From assembly GCA_963792175.1 (NCBI GenBank), contig CAWBVG010000053.1, forward strand, positions 62,001 to 126,000: 64,000 nt of DNA. The letters run 5' to 3'. The notes beneath the pieces were generated by a model. The model was not told the origin of the DNA, made no database searches, and worked only from the letters and a program-made list of their open reading frames with translations. The stretch's first letter is position 1. Each line of letters starts with the position of its first letter. The stretch is from CAWBVG01 sp963792175 (GTDB lineage: Bacteria; Acidobacteriota; Vicinamibacteria; Vicinamibacterales; CAVVIG01). Made by a program: the position numbers and the translations under genes. Positions 29,775 through 40,525 of the stretch are shown here, piece after piece.

Positions 29775-31658
29775 TTATCGCAGTTTTGCCGCGCGACCCT
29801 TGATCGTCGCCGCGAGCGACCGGAGACGCGGTGCGTCACGCCCGCTGGCGCCAGTGGCGTCGCCCTCGATCTGTTTCGCCAGCGCGTCGAGCTGATCGGA
29901 TGCGGCGACCGCGGCCTTCTCGTTGCCGGTGCGCACGCTGTCGGCGCGCTCGAGCGCGGTTTTCACGGCACGCGCCCGATCCGGCTGAATCGCTTTGGTC
30001 CGCGTCAGCTGATCGACGTAGGCGAGCGCCACCGGCGTGCTCGCCGGCCAGGTGATCTTCGTCTGCTGCTGCGTATTGAGCTCTTCATGCCGGATCAGCG
30101 TCGCGGCGTCGATCTCGTTCTGCGACAAGTATTCGCTCGGCTTCAATCTGAAGACGTCGATCCCGCGCGCGATCTCCGATCCGTAGATCTGTCCGTTGTA
30201 CCAGTACGCCGACCAGTAGCCGCCCGAGACGAGGCGGGATCCATCAATGGGACCGCGATCGAAGAACGCAATCTCGACCGGCTTGACGCCGTCGGTGAAG
30301 TCGAACACCGAGACGCCGCCCTGGTACCACGCCTGCACCATGATGTCGCGGCCGGGTACGGGGATCAGCGAGCCGTTGTGCGCCACGCAATTTTCCTGCT
30401 CGGTCTGCGGCGCCGGCATCTTGAAATAGCCCGCGAACTTCAGCTTCCTGTCGACGACGTCGAAGATGGCGTCCGCGCCCCAGGTCGGCGGATCGATCGC
30501 GCGGCAGCGCGGACGGCCGCCGCCGCCCCACTCGTCGGTGAAGATCACCTTGGTGCCGTCGTTGTTGAACGTCGCCGAGTGCCAGTACGCGAAGTTCTTG
30601 TCGCTCACGTCGTCGAGCCTGACCGGGTGCACCGGATCGTGGATGTCGAGCAGGATGCCGTTGCCGGCGCAGGCGCCCGCGGCAAGACCGATTTCGGCAA
30701 ACACCGTGATGTCGTGGCACTGATTGGTGACGCGCGAGGGCTGCGTGCCGGGGCCGCGGTCGCCGCCTTTTTCCAGGCCCGCGATCGCGCCGGTCTTGGC
30801 GTCGGTGAAAATGCGCGGCCGGTTGACGATCGCGGCCTTCTCCGGCGCCGCCAGCGGCACCTTGATCACGTCGATGCTGAAGAGCGCCGTGTTCGGATCG
30901 TCGTCGGGCTTGAGGCCCGAGCAGCCCGCAAGCTCCTCCGCCGAACGCACCGAGCTCGTTCCCGATCCGTAGACGTACAGGTTCGCCTTGTCGTTCGGAT
31001 CGGTCACCAGCGTGTGCGTATGCGATCCCCGGCAGGTCTGGATCGCGGCGACCTGCCTCGGGTTGTTCAGATTGGTGATGTCGAAGATCCGGACGCCGCG
31101 GAACCGCTCGGTGCTGATCGGCGTCGGCACGCCCTGCGTGCCGCAGTCGAGGCGGCCGCGCACCTGCTCGACGGACATGAACAGCAGATTGCCGTGGACA
31201 GAGACGTCGCCCTGGCCACCCGGACACACCACCGACGCGAGAAGCTTCGGCCTCCCCGGGCGCTCGACGTCATAGGTATTGAACCCGTGGTAGTTGCCGA
31301 CAATGGCGTGGTTGCCGCTGAAGGCGAGATCCGAGTTGGTAAACCCCAGTCTGTTGGCCGCAACCGGATCGAACGGCGGCGGGACGCCGGGATCGCGCGG
31401 GGGCGCGTTCGGATCCGCCGGAGTCTCCGGCGGCGCGGGATTGCCCGCCGGCGCCTTCGGATCGAAGAAGCCGTCGGGTTTGGGCAGCCCCGCGATCCGC
31501 TCCATGTTGAACGCGGCCTCGCCGGCGTCGTGGAGTCCCGGCTTCAGGCCAATGCGCGGATCGGATTTCGAGGCGGGCGCCTGCTGGGCGCCTCCACGCA
31601 GCACCGTCGAGACGAGAATCACGGAGACGCTCAGGATTCTGATCGCCGCAGATCTCAT
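29775..31658 (-). CDS. LVIVD-repeat exported protein, copy 2, intact
   Basis: A 627-residue paralogue of copy 1 with the same blocks: CRGSHTHTLV, NQCHDITVF, WHSATFNNDGTKVIF, ENCVAHNGSLIPVPGRDIM. ATG 31658 has GGAG eight bases upstream and begins a signal peptide (ends RGGAQQ). A Pro-rich linker (residues about 70-95) precedes the propeller. The start overlaps the stop of the DUF305 gene by ATGA, so the two are translationally coupled. The tandem pair likely arose by duplication. A periplasmic metal or electron-transfer role is suggested by the histidines but not shown. Confidence 0.82.
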   Translation of the reverse strand: MRSAAIRILSVSVILVSTVLRGGAQQAPASKSDPRIGLKPGLHDAGEAAFNMERIAGLPKPDGFFDPKAPAGNPAPPETPADPNAPPRDPGVPPPFDPVAANRLGFTNSDLAFSGNHAIVGNYHGFNTYDVERPGRPKLLASVVCPGGQGDVSVHGNLLFMSVEQVRGRLDCGTQGVPTPISTERFRGVRIFDITNLNNPRQVAAIQTCRGSHTHTLVTDPNDKANLYVYGSGTSSVRSAEELAGCSGLKPDDDPNTALFSIDVIKVPLAAPEKAAIVNRPRIFTDAKTGAIAGLEKGGDRGPGTQPSRVTNQCHDITVFAEIGLAAGACAGNGILLDIHDPVHPVRLDDVSDKNFAYWHSATFNNDGTKVIFTDEWGGGGRPRCRAIDPPTWGADAIFDVVDRKLKFAGYFKMPAPQTEQENCVAHNGSLIPVPGRDIMVQAWYQGGVSVFDFTDGVKPVEIAFFDRGPIDGSRLVSGGYWSAYWYNGQIYGSEIARGIDVFRLKPSEYLSQNEIDAATLIRHEELNTQQQTKITWPASTPVALAYVDQLTRTKAIQPDRARAVKTALERADSVRTGNEKAAVAASDQLDALAKQIEGDATGASGRDAPRLRSLAATIKGRAAKLR

Positions 31659-32341
31659 TGCTGAAGCTCCTTCATGTGGGCGAGCATGGCGCCCATGCGA
31701 TCGATCTCCATGCGCTGATCGGCCTCGACGTCGGACACGAAGGCGAACACCTCGGACTCCTGGGCCGCGCCCGGGGCGGCGAGCAGATCGGAGACCATCG
31801 TCAACGCGCCGCCGTGGTGTTTGATCATGCCTTGCAGGAACAGCCGATCGAACTCGGCGCCCTTCGCGGCGGCGAGGCGCTCCATTTCCTCCGGCGTCAG
31901 CATGCCCGGCATCATCGGCGCGCCGTTCATGCGATGCACACCCGGTCCGGGCACCTGCTGGCCTCTCGCGCGCAGCCACGACTCCATCATCTTGATCTCG
32001 TCCTGCTGGGAAAGGTCGATGCGCAGCGACAGCTTCTTGAGGTCTTCGCTCTGGGTCCTCGACGGCACGAGCGCGACCATCTGTATGGCCTGCGCGTGGT
32101 GGCCGATCATGCCCTGCATGAACTTGATGTCGTCGCCGGTGTACTGCACCTGAGAGAGATCGGCGGCCTGATCGGCGGTGATGATCTTGCTCGCCTGACC
32201 GGGCGCACCGGGCTGAACGATCGGCGGCTTCGGATCGACGTCCGTCGTGGTCTTGACGCCGTTCACCGCGGCGGTCCGACACGACGCGGCCGCGACCGTC
32301 GCGAAAAGCAGGAGAGCGACTCCGGGAAACTGACTCTTCAT
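31655..32341 (-). CDS. DUF305 lipoprotein
   Basis: A 228-residue lipoprotein. The lipobox cysteine is in LLFATVAAASCR (residue 21). It carries the paired DUF305 signatures GMIGHHAQAIQM and GMIKHHGGALTM, four-helix ferritin-like motifs with adjacent histidines that suggest metal (often copper) binding. Its last codons overlap the start of LVIVD copy 2, so the two should act together, perhaps in periplasmic metal handling. The ATG at 32341 is preferred over one six codons earlier because the signal peptide starts MKSQFPG. The gene is intact. Confidence 0.85.
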   Translation of the reverse strand: MKSQFPGVALLLFATVAAASCRTAAVNGVKTTTDVDPKPPIVQPGAPGQASKIITADQAADLSQVQYTGDDIKFMQGMIGHHAQAIQMVALVPSRTQSEDLKKLSLRIDLSQQDEIKMMESWLRARGQQVPGPGVHRMNGAPMMPGMLTPEEMERLAAAKGAEFDRLFLQGMIKHHGGALTMVSDLLAAPGAAQESEVFAFVSDVEADQRMEIDRMGAMLAHMKELQQ

Positions 32342-32405
32342 TACTTGCAAAGAATACACGCTTCAAGCCTGCGACGTCCCGCGGACAGACGACGACATTT
32401 CTGTA

Positions 32406-33216
32406 CTATTTCGCAGCCAGCGCCTTTTGAATCGCTGCTTCGGCCAGCGGCGCCATGATCGCGTACCCGGCGCCGTTCGGGTGCAGATCGTCGCCGCTCA
32501 GTTCCGCTTTCAGCATCCCCTTGTCGTCGATCATCGCCGGGAAATAATCCAGGTACTTGATGCCGATGCGCGGCGGCGTACTGGCGGATCCAGTCGTTGA
32601 TCGCGCGTACACGCGTGAGCGGCCGCTGCGTCGTCTGCGGCACGGCGTTGGGGTTGGGCACGTGATAGTTGCTGACGGGTGTAATGCTGGACAGGACCAC
32701 CTTGATGCCGTTGGCGGCCGCGAGCTCGGCCATCGACGCGAGGTTGCCCTCAATCTGCTCGTCGGTCATCGGACCGGTGTTGCCGGCGATGTCGTTGGTT
32801 CCGCCAAGGATGACGACCACCTTGGGCTTGAACGCGATGACGTCCGGCCGCATCCGGATCAACATCTGCGGCGTGGTCTGGCCGCTGATGCCGCGGCCGA
32901 CGTAGTTCTTGCCGGGGAAGAACGCGCCAAATCGCGGCTGCGGCCAGACGTCCGTGATCGAGTCGCCCATGAACACCACGTCGGCGCTCGTCACCACGCG
33001 ATTGGCTTCCCGGTACCGTGCGATCTGTGGCCAATCGCGCAAACGCGCATCGTTGTTGGAGACGGCTCGAAGCGCCGCGGCAAGGTCCGCGCACTCGAGC
33101 GACGCCGCCGGCAGCGGCGACGGCGGCTGTGCCGGCGCCTGTGCCAGGGATGATCTGAAACCGGCAGTCGCGACGACCAGGACGAATGCGAAACAGCCGA
33201 GAGCGACACGCACCTT
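32406..33216 (-). CDS. SGNH/GDSL hydrolase, exported, one frameshift
   Basis: About 268 residues. It has a signal peptide (VKVRVALGCFAFVLVVATAG), then the GDSL-type blocks: FMGDSITDVW with the nucleophile Ser, GRGISGQTT, ILGGTNDIAGNTGP, and DDLHPNGAGYAIM with the catalytic Asp and His. Such enzymes are esterases or deacetylases acting on sugars or lipids outside the cell. The GTG at 33216 follows a strong AGGAGG; an ATG at 33234 overlaps the previous gene's stop but has no such site. A frame break lies near 32570 in the YAA...RIGIKYLDYFPAM region. Confidence 0.82.
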
Positions 33217-33230
33217 CACGATGACCCTCC

Positions 33231-34289
33231 TCATCTGCCGAATGCGAGACGTTCCGATTCCGTCAACGGCACCGCCAACGCGCGTCCCTCCGCCGACGAT
33301 CTGATCGCCGTTTCGACGACGGCTGCGACCGCAACCGCTTGTTCAGGTGGAACCGGGTTGCCACCAGCGCCATCGATCGCATCGCGGACGCGCCGGTAGA
33401 ACTCTGGATAATCACCAGGCGGCACCGGCATCGGCGTGCGAGTCCCGCGCGCGCCGTCGACCATCACCGCCTGTTCGGGCTCTCCCGGCGCGACGGTGCC
33501 TCCGGGGGTCAACGCCGCGACCAGCTGCTGCTCCTGTGCGTCCACGCCGTTTTTGATCCAGCTGCCGTCCCGCCCATGCACGACGAAGCGAACCGCTGGA
33601 GCGGCCACCAGCACGGACGCGTGCAGGATCGCGCGCCGCCGATTGTACTCAAGGACCACATGCGCCCAGTCGTCGACCTGCGACCCCGCGCGCTGCGCCG
33701 CCAGGCTTCCCCACACGCGGTCGGGCAACCCGAACAATTGCAGCGCCTGATCGACCAGGTGCGGGCCGAGATCGTGCCAGAGCCCCGCCCCCGCGCCGGG
33801 CTGCTCTCGCCATCGATCCCGCACCAGCGGCCGGTAGCGATCGAAGTGCGACTCGAAGTGCGAGACCTCGCCGAGAACGCCGCGCGACAGCAGATCGCGA
33901 AGCGCCAGAAAGTCGCCGTCCCATCGGCGGTTCTGGAACACCGCCAGCACGCGATCGCTGCCGGCGGCGAGCATCGCCGTCGCGCGCGCCTCGTCGAGCG
34001 TCGGCGCGATCGGCTTGTCCACCACCACGTGCTTGCCGGCGCGAAGCGCCGCGGCGGCAAGCGGCGCGTGAACGCCGGACGGCGCCGCGATCACGACGAG
34101 ATCGATCGATGGCGTGGCGAGGAGATCGTCGGCGCTCGGGACGACGGCGATGCCGGGCAGGTCGGCGGTGACGCGTTCCGGCCGGCTCGAGCTCACGGCG
34201 ACGAGCTCGAGACCTGGCGTCGCCCGGATCAGCGGGGCGTGAAACGTTCGTCCCGCGTAGCCGTAGCCAATCAGCCCAACCCTAATCAT
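33231..34289 (-). CDS. Gfo/Idh/MocA family oxidoreductase
   Basis: A 352-residue cytoplasmic NAD(P)-dependent dehydrogenase. The nucleotide-binding loop GLIGYGYAGRTFH is at residues 5-17, and VVVDKPIAPTLDEA carries the conserved EKP-type Lys (here DKP). The C-terminal alpha/beta domain has RWREQPGAGAGLWHDLGPHL, with His near the active site. It likely acts on a sugar, inositol or similar polyol. The gene is intact. Its stop overlaps the region before the SGNH hydrolase, and the ThuA gene lies 39 bases upstream, so it belongs to a sugar-related minus-strand run. Confidence 0.85.
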   Translation of the reverse strand: MIRVGLIGYGYAGRTFHAPLIRATPGLELVAVSSSRPERVTADLPGIAVVPSADDLLATPSIDLVVIAAPSGVHAPLAAAALRAGKHVVVDKPIAPTLDEARATAMLAAGSDRVLAVFQNRRWDGDFLALRDLLSRGVLGEVSHFESHFDRYRPLVRDRWREQPGAGAGLWHDLGPHLVDQALQLFGLPDRVWGSLAAQRAGSQVDDWAHVVLEYNRRRAILHASVLVAAPAVRFVVHGRDGSWIKNGVDAQEQQLVAALTPGGTVAPGEPEQAVMVDGARGTRTPMPVPPGDYPEFYRRVRDAIDGAGGNPVPPEQAVAVAAVVETAIRSSAEGRALAVPLTESERLAFGR

Positions 34290-34328
34290 CGGCGCTCCCG
34301 TCGGCTGGGCGTCCGGCGGCGCGCTGGT

Positions 34329-35197
34329 TCAGCGGACTCGCGGTTGCGGCGTGGCGTCTCCGTCGACCAGCCGAAGGGCCCAGCGAATGGCATGGAAATA
34401 CATCTGCTGCAGCACCGGATTGTCCCACGCCTCCGCGTCGTGCCCGAGAATCGAGTAGAACACCCGGCCTTTTCCGTAAGTCTTCGCCCAGGCAGCGGGA
34501 AAATCGCCGTCGGTGCGATGGACCAGCGGCCCGGTCAGATCCAGCCTGGCCGGATCGAGGTGGGCGAGCACGCGAATCCGATCCCGCGAGAAATCCTTCA
34601 TCTGATAGAGCTCGTCGCGAAACACGAAGGTCTTCGGCAGGTGCCGCATCGCGGGAAACTGCGGATCGTCGACCACGACCGTTCCGTCGGCGATTTCCCA
34701 CGGGTGCTCGTCGAATCGGCCGCCCAGCATCTCGCCGAACTCGGGCCATGAGAAAAACGCCGTCGACGCCGAATGCGCCGCCACGAACCCCTTGCCATCG
34801 TCCTTGATGAACGACAGCAGGTCCGCGCGCTGCTCGCGCGACAGGTCGATTTCGCGCACGCCGAAAAAGAAGATCGCGTCGAAGTAGTTCAGGTTGCGGA
34901 CGTTGAACTCTTCGCCGGTGGCGATGCCGGTCCCTTTCGGAAACACGATCGGCTGCCTGGTGATCAGCTGCGAGTCGGTGCGGATGAACGTGTCGTAGTC
35001 GCCCGATTCACGGCCCAGGCGCTCGACGGTCGCCAGGGCGTGAGAGATCGAATCGTGCTGATAGCCGTTCCGGACGTCGGCCCACGCCAGCAGGTGTTTG
35101 CGCGGCCCTGCGACTTCGCTCAGGGCAGGCGGAGCTGCGCCGGCAGCATCGCAGCGCAGGCGGCGAACGCCGCGAGGACGCCGAAGCCGAATCTCAC
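34329..35197 (-). CDS. ThuA-domain protein, copy 1, one frameshift
   Basis: About 289 residues. GTG 35197 starts a signal peptide (MRFGFGVLAAFAACAAMLPA) and overlaps the stop of the quinoprotein gene. The class I amidotransferase-like ThuA domain has KHLLAWADVRNG, YDTFIRTDSQLI, FDAIFFFGVREIDL, GKGFVAAHSAS, and the end block GKGRVFYSILGHDAEAWDNP. ThuA proteins take part in sugar (trehalose-type) use. Just after the signal the frame breaks at a 22-base palindrome (35105-35126), where one base appears missing. ThuA copy 2 and the ThuA-cytochrome protein are relatives within this window. Confidence 0.78.
35105..35126. repeat. REP-like palindrome inside the ThuA copy 1 gene
   Basis: GCCCTG (35105-35110) pairs with CAGGGC (35121-35126) around a ten-base loop. 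The core resembles the dispersed GCCCTGAGCGAAGTCG-type palindromes common in environmental bacterial genomes. It encodes ALSEVAG between the signal peptide and the ThuA domain. Confidence 0.5.
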
Positions 35198-37051
35198 TTT
35201 TCAGCGGGGAGCGCGAACGCGAGGATTTTCGTTCCGGGCGCCGCCCCGAGGAAGCTGCCGCCGCCGGCGGCCACGACGACGTACTGGCGGCTGTCCTTGC
35301 CGAGAAAGGTCATCGGCGTGGTATGCGCGCACGCCGGGAGCTCGGTTTCCCAGAGCTGTTTGCCGGTCCGCGACTCGAACGCCCGGAAGCGGCAGTCGAT
35401 CGTCGCGCCGATGAAGATCAGCCCGCTCGCAGTCGCGATGCTCCCGCCGATGTTCAGCGTTCCGGTCTTGTCGAAGCCCTTCGCCTTGAGCGATTCGACG
35501 AACCCGAACGGCACTCTCCACGCCACCTCACCGCGGCTGACGTCGAGCGCGACCAGCTCGCCGAACGGCGGGGCCGAACACGGGATCTTCGTCTCCGGAT
35601 TCCAGAATCGTCCGACCGCGCCGCCCCACGGGCTGCGACGCACCCACGTCGTGGGTCCGCCGCCGCGCGCCGTGCCCTGCACCATCTTGGCGACCTGCCC
35701 GAGGTTCATCACGCTGGTGAACGCAAGGCCGAGCGTCGGATCGTAGGAGAACCCGCTCCAGTTGCCGCCGCCGAGCGTGCTGGGAAACGTCACCATCGTC
35801 CCGTCAACGCTGGGCGGCGTATACGGGCCCTTGGTGTACATCGCGTTGGTATCCCACAGCTCCTTGCAATAGGCCGCGTGGTCCGGCGTCAGGGTGTAGA
35901 AGTCCTTCGCCGGATCGAACGTGTTCCGCGCCAGGGGTGCGGGTTTGAGAGGAAACGGCTGCGTCGGCCAGCTGGCTTCGCCGGGCACGGTGCTTTGCGG
36001 CACCGGCCGTTCTTCGACACCGAAGATCGGTTCGCCCGTGACGCGATCGAGGATGAACACGAGCGCCATCTTCGTCATGACGGCGACCGCCGGAATCGTG
36101 CGGCCGTTGCGCTTCACGTCGACGAGAATCGGCGCCGCCGGCACGTCGTAGTCCCAGAGATCGTGGTGCACCACCTGCCGGTGCCATTTCAATCGGCCGG
36201 TCGCAGCGTCAAGGGCGACGACGGAATTCCCGTAGAGGTTCGCGCCCTTGCGATCGCCGCCGTAGTAGTCGGACGTCGGCGCGCCGATCGGCGCGTAAAC
36301 GATGCCGCGCTCGGTGTCGATGGTGAAGAACGACCAGACGTTGGTGCCGGAGCGATTCTTCCAGCTCTCGTTCTCCCAGGTCTCGACGCCCGGCTCGCCC
36401 GGCCGCGGCACGGTGTGAAACGACCAGAGCAGCTTGCCGCTTCGTGCGTCCCAACCGCGGATGTCCCCGTACAGGCCGTAGCTCGGCGACGCTTCGCCGT
36501 TGTTCCCGCCGGTGATGACGACGTTCTTGTAGATCGACGGGGGTGACGTGAGGCTGAAGCCGCCGTCGACATCGCCGCGGATGCTGGCCTTGAGATCGAC
36601 CGAGCCCTCGTCGCCGAACCCGGCGGCGGGCTTGCCGCGCTCCGCGTCCACCGCCAGCAACCGATCGCCCGCGCCACTGAACAGACGCGGCGGCGTGTCG
36701 CGATCGCCAGGCCAGTAGGCGACACCGCGGCGGCTGACGGCCGCCGGCGCCGTGTACTTCCAGATCACTTTCGCGGTTTCCGGCTCGAGCGCAAGGATGT
36801 CCTTGCCGGCCGCGACGTACATGATGCCGTTGATCACCAGCGGCGTGACCTGGATCCCGGTGGCGCCGGTGTCGAACGTCCACGCCGTCTGCAGCCGCGC
36901 GACATTCGACGGCGTGATCTGCTTCAGCGGCGAGAAGCGCTGCCCGCCGGCATCGTGATCGTGCGACGGCCAGTCGTTCACGTCGGCAGCCAGCAACGCG
37001 GGACGACGATGGCCGCGGCGACGCATCGCAGAGCGACAGACGCTTTTTCAC
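35194..37051 (-). CDS. PQQ-type quinoprotein dehydrogenase, copy 2
   Basis: About 615 residues. The long intact part has quinoprotein blades: HDAGGQRFSPLKQITPSNV, VTPLVINGIMYVAAGKDILA, DLWDYDVPAAPILVDV, and a C-terminal QYVVVAAGGGSFLGAAPGTK. It resembles membrane or periplasmic glucose/alcohol dehydrogenases; no adjacent cysteine pair is visible. The signal peptide is only readable if two single-base changes near 37030 and 37000 are allowed (GTG 37051, then VALRCVAAAIVV...ALLAADVNDW). The stop overlaps the ThuA start as GTGA, indicating coupling with that protein. The start lies in a CACGAAG-type repeat. Confidence 0.82.
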
Positions 37052-37131
37052 GAAGCCACAAGGCCGCACGAAGGCCACGAAGCCTTCGTGCAAAGATTTC
37101 TTCGTGATCTTCGTGACCTCGTGCCTTCGTG
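37049..37131. repeat. CACGAAG-type hairpin repeat between quinoprotein and TonB receptor genes
   Basis: Many copies of CACGAAG and CTTCGTG. The inner arms GCACGAAGG (37066-37074) and CCTTCGTGC (37083-37091) match perfectly with an 8-base loop, and outer TCACGAAG / CTTCGTGA copies extend the pairing. It lies downstream of the TonB receptor stop and covers the likely quinoprotein start. The same unit occurs at 60859-60933 and 62642-62717. Confidence 0.75.
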
Positions 37132-37150
37132 AACCGTGGTTCTGACGCCG

Positions 37151-40100
37151 TCAGTAGGTGAACTTCACCGCGAACTGCATGATACGCGGATCGCCGGCGG
37201 TCAGGATCTGCCCGAAGCTCGCGCTGTTCAACGACGCGACCGGCGCGTTGAAGTTCACATGATTGATCACATTGAACACTTCCCACCGGACCTGCATCGA
37301 TTGCGCGCCGCCCAACTTGAAGGTGCGGGTCAGGGCGAAGTCGTTCTGGAGGTTGTTCGGGTTGACGATGGTGAACGGCGCCAGCGGGCTGTAGGTGCCC
37401 GTCGTGGGCGACGTGAACGCCGCGCGATTCAGAAACGCGGTCGGCCCGCCGGTGCCGTAGGGGTCGTCGAGAATCTGCACCGCCCGCTGACCGCCCAGGC
37501 CCGTCAGGGCGTTGTCGACACCCGTCGTGACGGTCGTGCGGTTCCCCGATTGCCAACGGATAATCGGCGAAAACTGCCAGTCGCCGAGGATCCGGCGAAC
37601 CGCGCTATTGCCGAACTCCGGCGTCTGCGCGACCACCGAGAGGCTGACGACATGCCGGCGGTCCGACGCGCAGTACGCGTAGTCGGCGTCCGGGTTCGCC
37701 GGATCGACGATCGTCGGCCCGGTGATTTCAGTCGTCGCCGGATCGCTCATGCACTTCGAGATCGTCCATTTGGACAGCACGCTGAGATTGTTCTTCAGCC
37801 GGCGCTGGAGCGACAGCAGCAGCGCGCCGTAGTTGGCGCGTCCGGTGTCGTCGAGTTGGCCGATCGTCCCGTAGAACTGTCCCTGTTGCGCGTTCTTCAG
37901 GATCAGGGTGCGGCGCTGATTCGTGTTCCCCGTCGTCGCGCCGGGCCCGAAGACCGCCGGGTTCAGCTCGGTCGCTCTCCAGAGATGACTGGAGTGGTTG
38001 CCCAGATAGGCGACCGAGGCCAGCCAGTCGCCCATCTGCCGCTCCATGCTCAGGTTCCACTGCTGGAGGGACGTCGGCTCCAGATGCAGCGGGGTATTCA
38101 CGTAGACGCCGAACGCCGGAAACGGCTGCGTCGCCCATCCGGTATTCAGCCCTGGGAAGGGATTGCCGCCCGGGTACCGAGGTACGGATCGGAGAAACCG
38201 CCGGCCGGGTTCGGAAGGGTGATCTGCGCACCCCACGGCGGATTGTTCGCAAAGCGTGTGTTGAAGAACAGATGCGGCGTGTCATAGAACACGCCCCAGG
38301 AGGCGCGAACGCTCATCCGGTCGTCGCCGTTGGGCGTCCACACCACGCCGGCGCGCGGCGCGAACTGCGCGATCTTGCCGAACGACGTGGCGTCGCCCGG
38401 ATACCCTGAATCGCCCGGGAACATCAGGCCCGCCGGCGCGAGCGGATAGACCGTGCTGCGGACGTTCTGATCGAACCGCGACTGATCGAAGTGGCTCACC
38501 CAGGAATACGTGTTCTCCACCGGCAGGAACGGCTCCCAGCGCAGACCCAGATTGAGCGTCAGATTCGAACGGACGCGCCAGTTGTCCTGCACGTACGCGC
38601 CCACGTAGTCGCTGTGGTCGTAGTCGTAGACCGGATTGCCCTGGAGAAAGCCGCCGCTCACGCTGCCGACCATGAAGTCGGCGAGCGAGAGACCGGTCGT
38701 CTGGCCGTTGAACGTGAACGCGCCGTTGGTCGGCCGGTTGTTCAGCGTCTCGATGCGCGACCGAATCCAGTTGCCGCCGATCGACAACTGGTGCGTTGCC
38801 CCGGATCAGATCGACGTCGTCGGCGATCTGCCATCCCTTCGAGTTGAAGTAGCCCGGGTTGGTGGCGCCCGAGCCGACGGAGAAGCCGTTGCCGGTGACG
38901 CTGACGCCGACATAACCCGGCACCAGGCTCGAGACGCGCGACCCGAGGTCGGTGGCGCTGAAATACGGCGGCAGCGGGCGATCGTTGAGCGTGCGGTTGT
39001 AGGTGATGTGCAGCGAGTTGAGCGTCGTGGACGAGATGACCAGGTTGTGGCCGACGACCAGCGAATGCGCCTGGTTGTTCTGGCCGGTGCGGCTGAGCGT
39101 CAGCACGTTGCTGCCGTCGTAGGTGGCCGGGTTGTCGTAGACCGCGTAGAAATAGCGCGCGAACAGCGATTGATTCGCGTTGATCGTGTAGTCGACTTTC
39201 CCCAGCGCCTGATGCTCGGTGCTGTTGTTCGGAATCCCGTACTGCAGCCGGCCGCAGGGATCGTTCGACACCGGCACGTGCTTGAGGAAGTTCAGCGTCA
39301 CCGGATTCAACCGCGACGGATCGATTCGGTTGCCGTTGCCGAAACGGGCCGGTCAGGGTGATCTGGCGGCCGGCGTTGCACGCCGGCGACGTAATGGCGG
39401 TGAAGTCGCCGTTCAGCATCGCCTGCGTCGGCACGAAGCTGATGGTCGTCGCCGGGTTGCTCTTCTCGATGCGCCCCTGGTAGCCGCCGAACACGAACAG
39501 CTTGTTCTTGATGATCGGCGCGCCCAGCGTGCCGCCGAACTGGTTGCGATTGAGGCTGTCGCGCTCCGGCGCGAAGAAGTTCCGCGCGATGAAGTGGTAG
39601 TTGCGCAGGAACTCGAAGGCGTCGCCGTGAATCTCGTTCGTGCCCGACTTGGTGACCAGGTTGACCGCGGAGGCCGCGTGATGGCCGTAGCGTGCCGGCA
39701 GCGCGCTGGTCTCGACCTTGAACTCCTGCAGCGCGTCGGGGAACGGCGTCGGCAGGTTCAGGTTGTTGAACGGGTCGTTGTGCGTCCCGCCGTCCATGAT
39801 GTAGGTGATGCCGTTGGCCTGCCCGCCGGCGACCGAGATGGTGACCGTCGGGAAGTTCTTGTTGGTGTTGAGGTCGCCGGCGGGCGCCGCCGTGGCGAGG
39901 CCGGACAGGAAGATCAGCTCGGTGGCCTGCCGCCCGTTGAGCGGCATTTCCATGATGCGCTGGTTGTCGATCACCTGGCCAACGCCGGTGTTGCGGGTTT
40001 CGACCATGTAGGAGTTGGCGGTGACCGTCACCTGCTCGCTGATCGCGCCGACCGCGAGCGTGACGTTGATCTCGGGGTTCGATGCCCACCTGCAGGACGA

Positions 40101-40386
40101 TCCCGTCGCGAATGTAGGTATTGAAGCCCTGCAGGACGACCTTCAGCTGATAGGGACCCACCGGAAGGTTCGGCAGCGCGTACGAGCCGTCGGCACCCGT
40201 GAACGCGGTTCGGATCGCTCCGGTATCGGTCTTCGTGGCGGTGACTTCCGCCCCGGGAATCGCGCCCCCGCTCGAGTCGCGGACGACGCCAGAGAGTTGC
40301 GAGCCGGCAATCGCCTGCGCCGACGCGGTGCCGTTGGTGAGGAGCCCGAGCACGACCATGCCGATGACCGCTCGAAACAGTTTCAC
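37151..40386 (-). CDS. TonB-dependent receptor, Oar-like, with carboxypeptidase-like N-domain, frameshifted
   Basis: About 1075 residues. GTG 40386 follows AGGAGG. The protein has a signal peptide (ends TASAQAIAGS), a carboxypeptidase-regulatory-like domain (LSGVVRDSSGGAIPGAEVTA, DGSYALPNLPVGPYQLKV), then a plug (VGQVIDNQRIMEMPLNGRQA, YIMDGGTHNDPFNNLNLP) and a long beta-barrel. It ends with the aromatic terminus MQFAVKFTY. Such outer-membrane proteins import oligosaccharides or chelates in Acidobacteria. Breaks lie near 40085 (a surplus G: ATC then AAC expected), 39345, 38800 and 38160. A palindromic operator sits 75 bases upstream, shared with the divergent operon. Confidence 0.87.
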
Positions 40387-40460
40387 GTGAGTGCCTCCTG
40401 CAGCCGACATTTCTGTCAGGGTCGGCACGTTAGCACCCGTATTGCCACAACCCAATGGTG

Positions 40461-40480
40461 TTACGGTGTCGTTACCGTAA
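40461..40480. promoter_or_regulatory. Palindromic operator TTACGGT-N6-ACCGTAA
   Basis: A perfect 7-6-7 palindrome between the divergent TonB receptor (start 40386) and citryl-CoA-lyase-like gene (start 40526). It lies 46-65 bases before the latter. The half-site ACGGT/ACCGT recurs at 48616-48637 with the same 6-base spacer and a similar distance (44-65 bases) from a start codon. A dimeric HTH repressor is the likely binder. Confidence 0.65.
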
Positions 40481-40525
40481 AACTCGCCGCGCCCTTCGCG
40501 CAGGCGTAATAATCCAGACTCTCGT

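Noticed and set aside
31659..32366. N-terminal extension of LVIVD copy 2 by some 230 residues
   Set aside because: That stretch is the DUF305 gene in another frame. A good ribosome site and signal peptide mark the start at 31658.
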